Below the pieces are notes generated by a model, which was not told where the DNA came from, made no database searches, and saw nothing but the letters and a program-made list of their open reading frames with translations. Shown here in pieces: positions 44,492 through 51,561 of a stretch of 51,561 bases of DNA. Position numbers and translations under genes: made by a program. Numbering within the stretch: the stretch's first letter is position 1; the number at the start of each line of letters is the position of its first letter. The stretch is from Clostridium arbusti SL206 (GTDB lineage: Bacteria; Bacillota; Clostridia; Clostridiales; Clostridiaceae). The stretch covers positions 1 through 51,561 of the forward strand of contig NZ_BAEV01000014.1 in assembly GCF_000246895.1 (NCBI RefSeq), written 5' to 3'.

Positions 44492-46147
44492 TTGAGATAT
44501 ATAGGACCATTTTTAAAAATTAATTGCTTAAGCAAAAAAAATATAGAAAATCAATTGTTTCACCTGGGGAAAGAAGGTGAAAAATTAATTGTATTGTATT
44601 CTAAATTTGGTGTCTCAACTTATACTAGAGAATTCAAGCACAAAATTATTCCTAATAATGATATTAGCACATTTACTCCATTTTCTCCACTTTTATGTGT
44701 ATACAAAAAAGGTGATTGTGAACTTGAATCCTCCGACAATAGATTGAGTTGGCAAGATGAAAAATTCAAGAAAGAAATACCTATATCTAGTAATGCTTAT
44801 ATGACTTTAGGCTTACTGGAATTATCTAATTATTACAGAGCTTTAGAAACTGTACATTCTGAAAAATCTAATTTAAGTTCAATTTATACTTCTCTTGCTC
44901 AGAAGCAACTAGAATTTTATGCTACTAACCTTAGAAACTTTGAAGGAGTTTTTATAGATAAAAAGAATGTATCTGATTCTTCTAGTTCAAACTTAGAATT
45001 TGAAGAAAAATCTGCAAAATTTAAGTTTTCTGATCAAGCACTACTTATGGCTGCTTTCTATAGATGTTCTCAGCTATGCAATCATAAAGATGCTATTCAG
45101 TTTAAAAACTTTTCCTTTGACATATTAAATATGCTTAGAGACTACAAAGACAGCCTATACGATTTATCATCTGATGAAATTTCAAAAACTTGTTTAGCTT
45201 TGAATATATTCTATGACTATACAAGAGATGAAAGTTCACTTTCACTGCTTCTAGACTTAAATGATTATTTATCAGAAAATATGGACTCTGAATCTGATGA
45301 TGATATAGATACACGTTGCTTATCCTGCATAAATTCAATGCTTATATATAGAAATACAGGACTGCTTAACTATAAAGAGGATTCACATAAAGCTTTCAAT
45401 AAAATTAAGAAAACTTATGATCCAGAAAATCAAATGTTTATAAAAGATGGAGATAAAAAGGAAATAGATTATACCTCAGAGGAAATATTATTGTATCTTG
45501 CAAGTACACTTGTATCTTCTGATGAAGATGATAATTCCAATATGATTTCTAACATATTCAAACATCAGATTATTGAATCAGGAATTATTGGAAGCTGGCC
45601 TGATGTTCCAAATCTAGGTAATCCAGAGAGATATGAAAATTTTTCATTGCGCTCTGAAGATTTATTAGATGAACAGAATTTTAAAATGCCATCTATTCCA
45701 ACTCCTGAAGCTTCAGAAGTTGCACCAGTATTTCTAAAATCTATAACATACAATAAAAAGAAAAACACCTTTGACAAGTCAAAAAATAGCTTCTATAGTA
45801 CTCAAAATATGTTTTTATTCTTTTTATTTATATATCTTTTTAAGCCCAGTTATAATATTGAGTTACTGAGAAATGCTAAGGGAAAATCCAATAAAAATAA
45901 ATCTGATTTAGCAGATAATCAGAATGAAAAGATAGAAAACATTAATACAGAAAATAATAAAAATACTTCTGTTGATAAACACAATTCTAAAAAGAATAAA
46001 TATGATAAAAAAGATGAGAAAATAGAAGTTGTTAACAAAGATTATATTAAAAGCAATGATGAAGATAAACATAAAAACAAGAAAGATGCTTATAATGAAA
46101 AAACTACTAATATAATTAAGGAGAAGTCCAAGGATACTCATAATTAA
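44492..46147 (+). CDS. Conserved clostridial protein of unknown function
   Basis: About 551 residues. The main body (1-450) is rich in helices and short paired repeats suggestive of an alpha-alpha barrel (for example ALMAAFYRCSQL and NIFYDYTRDES), as in some glycosidase-like proteins, but no catalytic motif is clear. The last 90 residues are low-complexity Lys/Asn/Asp/Glu (starting NAKGKSNKNKSDLADNQNEK). There is no signal peptide. I prefer the TTG at 44492, 8 bases after AGGCGG, over the GTG at 44483. It faces the opposite way to its neighbours and has its own terminator. Confidence 0.65.
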   Translation: MRYIGPFLKINCLSKKNIENQLFHLGKEGEKLIVLYSKFGVSTYTREFKHKIIPNNDISTFTPFSPLLCVYKKGDCELESSDNRLSWQDEKFKKEIPISSNAYMTLGLLELSNYYRALETVHSEKSNLSSIYTSLAQKQLEFYATNLRNFEGVFIDKKNVSDSSSSNLEFEEKSAKFKFSDQALLMAAFYRCSQLCNHKDAIQFKNFSFDILNMLRDYKDSLYDLSSDEISKTCLALNIFYDYTRDESSLSLLLDLNDYLSENMDSESDDDIDTRCLSCINSMLIYRNTGLLNYKEDSHKAFNKIKKTYDPENQMFIKDGDKKEIDYTSEEILLYLASTLVSSDEDDNSNMISNIFKHQIIESGIIGSWPDVPNLGNPERYENFSLRSEDLLDEQNFKMPSIPTPEASEVAPVFLKSITYNKKKNTFDKSKNSFYSTQNMFLFFLFIYLFKPSYNIELLRNAKGKSNKNKSDLADNQNEKIENINTENNKNTSVDKHNSKKNKYDKKDEKIEVVNKDYIKSNDEDKHKNKKDAYNEKTTNIIKEKSKDTHN

Positions 46148-46170
46148 TGTATAATATAAAACTGTTTATT

Positions 46171-46217
46171 AAATATATAAAAGCTGCTTCAGAATTTAGA
46201 GCGGCTTTTATATATTT
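46171..46217. terminator. Bidirectional terminator
   Basis: An 18-bp stem (46171-46188 with 46200-46217, one G-U) lies between convergent genes. Confidence 0.85.
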
Positions 46218-46222
46218 AATAA

Positions 46223-47863
46223 CTATCTCTTTATATCTAAATTTTCTATTAAAAGATTACCAAATTTATTTAATTTCAAGCCTTCTATAGATTCCTTTGA
46301 GCAAACTATAGTATTCTTTGAATACAAAGGTATAACCGGCATATCACTCATTAATTCATCAATACATTTATTATATATATCATTTTTCTTACTTAAATCT
46401 TTAGTAATATCTCCAGTAAACATAAGATCATCATATTGAATATCCTTAAACCCATATTTGTTGTAAGGCGATTTTGAACTCCAAAACTCTAAAAAAGACA
46501 TGGGATTATTATAATTTATATTGTATTCACCTAGGAACATATCATATTTATTGCTTTTAATAACTTCATTTATATCACTGCTACTATAGCCCTCAAGTTG
46601 AAATTTTATACTTTTAGCTGCCTCATCTTTATTATTTTTAGCCATAGTTTCATTTATCATCTTAATAATATTTTCACATATTTTCCTATTATTATCTTTA
46701 TCCACATATATAAATTTAATCACACTACCGCTTTTATAATTACTATCATTAAAATATTTTAAAGCCTCTTCCTGTGAATTGCTAGCAATATTTATATTTT
46801 TTATCTGTGAAGAATTCATATTTTCAGGAAAATACGATGATATAGTTTTCCCATAATATGCCATTATATTGTTTTGTAGGCTATTTTTATCAATAGATAA
46901 ACTAATACCCTTTCTAAAATTATAATTTGAAACTGAATTGTTACTATTAAAGTTAAAAAATATCCCTTTAACTGAAAGTGTTGGAAAAACAGTAGCTTCC
47001 TTTTTATCTTTTAATCTTTCCACTTCTGTGGAGGGTGGATTTAAAAAAATATCCACATTATTATAGGTTTCAAAGTCAGCTAAGGAATAGGCACTACCAT
47101 TTTTATTGGTAGCTAGTATAATATTATTGCTCTTAACTAGATTCTTAAAAACATAGTTACTATTTTTACTTAAAAGTATGTTACCATTACTCTCTACTTT
47201 TTTAATATAGAAAGCTCCTGAGTAATCCATCTTTTCATAATTACTTTTCCATTTAGTAATGTTATTATCAATCTTTCTGAGTCCATACATTGGTTGAGAT
47301 AATAGCTGTAAAAAATATGGTGAAGGATAGTTTAACCTTATTTGAAGTACATTTTTTTCTGGTGCTGTAATAGCTACAGCTGAAAAATCCTTACTACCAG
47401 ATGTAAAATCTGATACTCCATTAATACATTTCAACTCATATCTATATACACTATTATAATTTTGTGATAACACACCCTTAAAAAAATTAACAAAATCATT
47501 AGCTGTAATATCAGTTCCATTACTCCATTTTACATTGTCTTTCAATGTAAATGTATATACCAACCCATCTTTTGAGATATCACAGTTCTTTGCCAGTGCA
47601 TAATCTATACTACTGCTTCCATTATTATCTTCCTTTTCATAAACTAATCCTTGAAATAGCACTCTTTCTAAATCTTTAACTCTTGAGGAATCCAGGTCTG
47701 TTTTACTCAAATCATCCGGTAAACTTCCGATATCATACATAAGATAGCTATTATTCTGTTTTACTGTACTTACATCTTCCTTTTTCTCTACACATCCTGA
47801 AAAAGCTATTAATATACTAATAACAATTAGAATTATACTTAGATACTTCTTCATAATCTTCAT
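46223..47863 (-). CDS. Oligopeptide-type ABC transporter substrate-binding lipoprotein
   Basis: An exported solute-binding protein of family 5 (OppA/DppA/NikA type), about 546 residues. The signal peptide ends in a lipobox (IAFSGC). Conserved features include VYTFTLKDNVKWSNGTDITANDF near residue 110 and the FRKGISLSIDK segment. It would capture peptides at the membrane surface. No permease or ATPase genes flank it, so it is an orphan binding protein or a receptor. The start at ATG 47863 follows AGGGGT. Confidence 0.85.
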   Translation of the reverse strand: MKIMKKYLSIILIVISILIAFSGCVEKKEDVSTVKQNNSYLMYDIGSLPDDLSKTDLDSSRVKDLERVLFQGLVYEKEDNNGSSSIDYALAKNCDISKDGLVYTFTLKDNVKWSNGTDITANDFVNFFKGVLSQNYNSVYRYELKCINGVSDFTSGSKDFSAVAITAPEKNVLQIRLNYPSPYFLQLLSQPMYGLRKIDNNITKWKSNYEKMDYSGAFYIKKVESNGNILLSKNSNYVFKNLVKSNNIILATNKNGSAYSLADFETYNNVDIFLNPPSTEVERLKDKKEATVFPTLSVKGIFFNFNSNNSVSNYNFRKGISLSIDKNSLQNNIMAYYGKTISSYFPENMNSSQIKNINIASNSQEEALKYFNDSNYKSGSVIKFIYVDKDNNRKICENIIKMINETMAKNNKDEAAKSIKFQLEGYSSSDINEVIKSNKYDMFLGEYNINYNNPMSFLEFWSSKSPYNKYGFKDIQYDDLMFTGDITKDLSKKNDIYNKCIDELMSDMPVIPLYSKNTIVCSKESIEGLKLNKFGNLLIENLDIKR

Positions 47864-48005
47864 AACCACATACCCCTACTAAAATATACTTAAAATTTTA
47901 ATCACAGTAAGTATTATTAACATTTATTACTTATAGTAAACAAATTTCTAGATATAAACTAGCCTTTTATATTTTAAAGAAGATATTTTACTTTCATAGG
48001 AACAT
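47864..48005. other. Upstream region of the peptide-binding gene
   Basis: AT-rich DNA carrying the AGGGGT ribosome binding site. I can support no other gene or structure in it. Confidence 0.4.
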
Positions 48006-48055
48006 AAAAATAGCACCAAGAATTCATTTATATATGAATTCTTGGTGCTATTTTT
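48006..48055. terminator. Bidirectional terminator downstream of gatB
   Basis: A perfect 22-bp stem (48006-48027 with 48034-48055) has a 6-base loop and A/T-runs. It lies about 120 bp past the gatB stop. Confidence 0.85.
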
Positions 48056-48177
48056 TTCTTTAATTCATAAAGTACATTTTGTTTATTTTAATATAATATC
48101 TTAATATTAAAGCTTCATCTGTTCCAAATTCAAACTCTATTAATTATAATTCGTACATTACATTATTTATTAATAAC

Positions 48178-49608
48178 TTAATACTTTTTTATTTCTTCAT
48201 TTACAAGCTTATTAACAATTTTAGGATTTGCTTTACCCTTAGTTTCTTTCATGATAAGACCTACAATAAATCCTAACACTCTCTTTTTACCATTCTTATA
48301 GTCTTCTATAGATTTTTCATTGTTGTCTAGTATATTTTTAACTACTGCAAGTATTTCATCCTCATTACTATTTTGAATCAAGCCCTTTTCTTCAATAATA
48401 TCTTTAGGATTTTTACCTGTGTTAAACATATCTACTATAACTTTTTTACCTATAGCATTGGATATAGTTCCTGAATTTATAAGTTTTATAAGTTCTGCTA
48501 ACTGATCCGGAGTAAATTTCAAGTCTTCTACCCATACAGCATTTTCCTTCATTATCTTTGATATATCACCCATAATCCAATTTGAAGCAGCTTTGGCATC
48601 ACCACTTGCTACAGCTGACTTTTCAAAGAAATCTGCCATAGACATAGTAAGAGTAAGAACTCCAGCATCGTATTTTGGAATTTTAAATTGTTCTACAAAC
48701 CTAATCTCTTTTTCATATGGAAGCTCTGGTATTGTCTTTCTAATGTCTTCAATCCAATGATCTTCTATATTTAAAGTTACAAGATCGCCCTCTGGAAAAT
48801 ATCTATAGTCATTGGCGAATTCCTTACTTCTCATTATTGTGGTTATACTGTTACTATCATCCCATCTTCTTGTATCTTGAGTAAGCTTCTCTCCATTCTC
48901 TAAAGCAGTTATCTGCCTTTCTGTTTCGTAGTTTAAAGCTTTTTCTAGTGCCTTAAAGGAGTTCATGTTTTTTATTTCTGTTCTTATACCAAATTTATCC
49001 GAACCCTTTTCCATAACGGAAATATTGGCATCACATCTAAGTGATCCCTCTTCCATCTTGCAGTCTGAAACTCCTATACAGGAAAGTATACTCTTTAACT
49101 TCTCAAGATATTGCACCGCCTCTTTAGGACTTCTAAGATCTGGCCTTGATACTATTTCTGCTAGTGGCACTCCTGATCTGTTAAAGTCAACTAATGTTCC
49201 TACACCTGTATGTAAAAGCTTACCTGCATCTTCTTCTATGTGTATTCTTTCAATCCCTATCTTCTTAGTACTTCCATCTTCTAATTCCACTTCAATATAT
49301 CCATCTGTACAAAGTGGTAATTCATCCTGGCTAATTTGATAATTTTTAGGACAATCAGGATAAAAATAATTTTTTCTATCCATTCTTCCATACTTTGTTA
49401 TTGAACAATTTAATGCAAGTCCCGCCTTAATAGCATATTCCACAACTTTCTTGTTTAAATGTGGAAGTGCACCTGGAAGGCCTAAACACACTGGACAAAC
49501 ATGAGAATTTGGCTGACCTCCAAACTCTGTTGTACATCCACAAAATATTTTGGTCTTTGTTGAAAGTTCAGTATGAACTTCAAGTCCTATTACAACTTCA
49601 TATTCCAT
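48178..49608 (-). CDS. gatB: Aspartyl/glutamyl-tRNA amidotransferase subunit B
   Basis: tRNA-binding and kinase subunit of GatCAB, which converts Glu-tRNA(Gln) and Asp-tRNA(Asn) to the amide forms. The 476 residues begin with YEVVIGLEVHTELSTKTK, with zinc-site cysteines CGC...CPVC near 27-45, NRSGVPLAEIVS and a C-terminal YqeY-like tail domain. The start is placed at ATG 49608, with AAGGATGG upstream; four codons of frame precede it. It directly follows gatA (14 bp). Confidence 0.96.
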   Translation of the reverse strand: MEYEVVIGLEVHTELSTKTKIFCGCTTEFGGQPNSHVCPVCLGLPGALPHLNKKVVEYAIKAGLALNCSITKYGRMDRKNYFYPDCPKNYQISQDELPLCTDGYIEVELEDGSTKKIGIERIHIEEDAGKLLHTGVGTLVDFNRSGVPLAEIVSRPDLRSPKEAVQYLEKLKSILSCIGVSDCKMEEGSLRCDANISVMEKGSDKFGIRTEIKNMNSFKALEKALNYETERQITALENGEKLTQDTRRWDDSNSITTIMRSKEFANDYRYFPEGDLVTLNIEDHWIEDIRKTIPELPYEKEIRFVEQFKIPKYDAGVLTLTMSMADFFEKSAVASGDAKAASNWIMGDISKIMKENAVWVEDLKFTPDQLAELIKLINSGTISNAIGKKVIVDMFNTGKNPKDIIEEKGLIQNSNEDEILAVVKNILDNNEKSIEDYKNGKKRVLGFIVGLIMKETKGKANPKIVNKLVNEEIKKY

Positions 49609-49622
49609 TTTCTTCACCATCC

Positions 49623-51083
49623 TTAGTCAACTATCGCTGTTTTCTTATGCCAATCAGTAGATGTCTCATAACTATAAGCTAAGTTGAATAAAACATCTTC
49701 TCTGAAATAATCTCCTATAAACTGTAGGCCCACAGGCAAATCATCTACAAAGCCACAAGGCACAGATATAGCTGGAACTCCCGCAATATTAACTGGTACT
49801 GTATAAACATCTGACATATACATAGAAACTACATCCTTTGTTTTTTCTCCAAACTTAAATGCAGTTGTAGGTGATGTAGGTGAAACCAATACGTCAAATT
49901 CCTTAAATATCTTTTGGAAATCCTGTTTTATAAGATTTCTAACCTTTAATGCCTTTTTATAATAAGCATCATAATAACCTGCAGATAAAGCATATGTACC
50001 TAGCATTATTCTTCTTTTAACTTCTTTTCCAAAGCCTTCACTTCTTGATTTAAAATAGATATCTATGGCATCTGTAGCCTCCTTAGTTCTATGACCAAAT
50101 CTTATTCCATCAAATCTAGCAAGATTTGATGAAGCTTCTGCAGAAGATATTATGTAATAAGCTGCTAGTGCATATTCGGTTAATGGTAGTGAACATTTTT
50201 TTACTTCAGCACCGTTATCTTCAAGTACCTTTATAGCTTCTTCTATATTCTTCCTTACTCTATCATCAAGCCCATCTCCAAAGTATTCTTCAGGGATGCC
50301 TATTTTCTTTCCTTTTATATCTTTAACTAAACTCTTTTTATAATCTTGAACCTGTATATTAACCGTAGTAAAGTCCATTTTATCAATACCTGCAATATTT
50401 TGAGTCAAAAGCGCACAATCTTCTACATCTCTTCCTATTGTTCCAACTTGATCTAGTGTTGATCCAAAAGCTACGACTCCATATCTCGATATTCTTCCAT
50501 AAGTAGGTTTAAGGCCTACTACACCACAGAAGGATGAAGGCTGTCTTACTGATCCACCAGTTTCAGTTCCAAGAGATAGAGGTGCTTCAAAAGACGCAAC
50601 TGAAGCTGCTGAAGCTCCTGATGAGCCTCCTGGAACAAACTCTTTATTCCAAGGATTTATTACTTTTTTATATCCACTATTTTCATTAGAAGATCCCATA
50701 GCAAACTCATCCATATTAAGTTTCCCAAGTATTATACCATTATTATCTTTAATCCTTTGTGTAACCGTAGCATCATAGGGCGAAATATAATCTTCTAATA
50801 TTTTAGAAGCACAGGTATTTTGCATTCCCTTTACACTTATATTATCTTTTACTGCAACAGGTACTCCACCTAATCCTTCTAAAACCTCTCCCTTAGAAAT
50901 TTTTTCATCTAGTTTTTTAGCTTCTTCTATGGATTCCTCTTGAGCCTTATATAAATAAGCTCCTATTTCTTTATCCGTTTTATCTATTCTATTTAAAAAA
51001 GCATTGGTTACTTCTTCTACCTTAATCTCTTTATCTTTTATTAAATCCTTTAGTTCATGAGCTTTAAGCTTATGTAATTCCAT
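49623..51083 (-). CDS. gatA: Glutamyl-tRNA(Gln) amidotransferase subunit A
   Basis: Glutaminase/amidase subunit of GatCAB. The 486 residues have the amidase-signature catalytic set: Lys in [12 protein letters not shown], the cis-Ser in [13 protein letters not shown] and the nucleophile region [14 protein letters not shown]. The start at ATG 51083 is fixed by GGAGGT 7 bases upstream. The frame runs on to 51119, but that part is mobile-element sequence and not ancestral coding DNA. An element copy separates it from gatC. Confidence 0.96.
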   Translation of the reverse strand: MELHKLKAHELKDLIKDKEIKVEEVTNAFLNRIDKTDKEIGAYLYKAQEESIEEAKKLDEKISKGEVLEGLGGVPVAVKDNISVKGMQNTCASKILEDYISPYDATVTQRIKDNNGIILGKLNMDEFAMGSSNENSGYKKVINPWNKEFVPGGSSGASAASVASFEAPLSLGTETGGSVRQPSSFCGVVGLKPTYGRISRYGVVAFGSTLDQVGTIGRDVEDCALLTQNIAGIDKMDFTTVNIQVQDYKKSLVKDIKGKKIGIPEEYFGDGLDDRVRKNIEEAIKVLEDNGAEVKKCSLPLTEYALAAYYIISSAEASSNLARFDGIRFGHRTKEATDAIDIYFKSRSEGFGKEVKRRIMLGTYALSAGYYDAYYKKALKVRNLIKQDFQKIFKEFDVLVSPTSPTTAFKFGEKTKDVVSMYMSDVYTVPVNIAGVPAISVPCGFVDDLPVGLQFIGDYFREDVLFNLAYSYETSTDWHKKTAIVD

Positions 51084-51108
51084 TTTTCTACCTCCATTAT
51101 TATCTTTA

Positions 51109-51176
51109 GGCACATTCAAATAAATAACTAGTCAGTATGCTAGTCTATTTTGACTTACTATTTATTTTCATATGCC
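51109..51176 (-). mobile_element. Non-autonomous element, copy D (68-bp deletion form)
   Basis: Same ends and orientation as the other copies; TTA flanks both sides (51106-51108, 51177-51179). The interior was lost between two TTTTGA/CTTTGA direct repeats. It lies between gatC and gatA inside the operon. Confidence 0.85.
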
Positions 51177-51195
51177 TTAAATCAGTTCATAAGGC

Positions 51196-51483
51196 TTATT
51201 CTATTATTTTAGGTACCATTATATATTCTTCTAATTTTTGAGGCGCATTATCTAGAACTGATTTAAGACCCATTGAAGGTTCTATCTCATCTTCTCTGAA
51301 TTTGTTTTCAATATAATAAGGATTAACAATTATATCTGTATCATCTGTATCAAGTTCATCTAATTTTTCTATATATCCTAAAACCTTATTAAGATCGTCT
51401 ATTAGTTCTTCCTTTTCTTCTTCATTAAAACTGAGTCTTGCAAGTTCTGCAACATATTCAACGTCTTTTTTTGAAACTGACAT
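51196..51483 (-). CDS. gatC: Glutamyl-tRNA(Gln) amidotransferase subunit C
   Basis: A small stabilising subunit that wraps around GatA. The 95 residues have the usual [16 protein letters not shown] start and the closing [23 protein letters not shown]. It is the first gene of gatCAB in the window, with AGAGAGGGATAGT upstream. No promoter can be placed in the 78 bases that remain before the window ends. Confidence 0.95.
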   Translation of the reverse strand: MSVSKKDVEYVAELARLSFNEEEKEELIDDLNKVLGYIEKLDELDTDDTDIIVNPYYIENKFREDEIEPSMGLKSVLDNAPQKLEEYIMVPKIIE

Positions 51484-51561
51484 ACTATCCCTCTCTTCCT
51501 TAAGTGCTTTTTAAAATTCATCTGAAATAAAAACTAAACTTTAATATAAAAATTCTATTTA

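Noticed and set aside
51084-51119. N-terminal extension of GatA starting at 51119
   Set aside because: The extension runs into the mobile element and has no ribosome binding site; the ATG at 51083 has GGAGGT at the right distance and gives the usual GatA start.

Overview
The window is very AT-rich and carries two small acid-soluble spore protein genes, a Spo0E-type phosphatase, ClpS/ClpA, a monomeric [FeFe] hydrogenase, GatCAB and many strong intrinsic terminators. This fits a spore-forming anaerobic Firmicute, most likely Clostridium sensu stricto; I cannot name the species from the sequence. Most genes lie on the minus strand.

Layout. 1-3.7 kb: xpt, an ABC exporter, a spore protein, and a frameshifted small membrane protein with two H-x13-H pairs. 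3.7-6.5 kb: methionine synthesis, metA and metY, with a complete SAM-I riboswitch upstream of metA and a separate promoter for metY. 6.9-17.5 kb: a hexuronate/aldonate catabolic island (kduD, a YiaK-like dehydrogenase, an MFS transporter, an SDR, uxuA, a zinc dehydrogenase, a Gfo/Idh enzyme, two YhcH/YiaL paralogues). A divergent LacI-family regulator sits at its right end, and matching operators lie upstream of the transcription units. 18.4-23.6 kb: clpA, clpS, a frameshifted exported or membrane protein, a spo0E-like gene and the hydrogenase. 23.9-29.2 kb: a six-gene operon built around a tandem-duplicated glutathionylspermidine-synthase-like ATP-grasp protein, with a Ser/Gly-rich lipoprotein, a membrane-anchored protein, a Rossmann-fold methyltransferase-like protein and two unknown proteins. 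29.4-31.3 kb: a DUF3606 protein, an O-acyltransferase broken at a T8 tract, and an SspH-type spore protein. 31.5-36 kb: a LytS/LytTR two-component pair next to cstA. 36-39 kb: a GH25 lysozyme, a DEAD-box helicase and a cold-shock protein. 39.6-41.3 kb: 19 tRNA genes in one array with a recent internal duplication. 41.4-51.5 kb: a phosphodiesterase, rdgB, rph, an AIR-synthase-like protein, a conserved unknown protein, a peptide-binding lipoprotein and gatCAB.

Two things stand out. First, the ATP-grasp operon looks like a peptide or amide ligase system whose probable substrate, a Ser/Gly-rich lipoprotein, is encoded immediately upstream of the ligase. Second, four copies of a short non-autonomous mobile element (157 bp full length, plus 55 and 68 bp deletion forms) share terminal inverted repeats and perfect 3-bp TAA/TTA target duplications. 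Three of them sit just upstream of ribosome binding sites, and one supplies the stop codon of rdgB. Three genes also carry apparent +1 insertions in A or T homopolymers, which means either assembly error or slippage-based variation.
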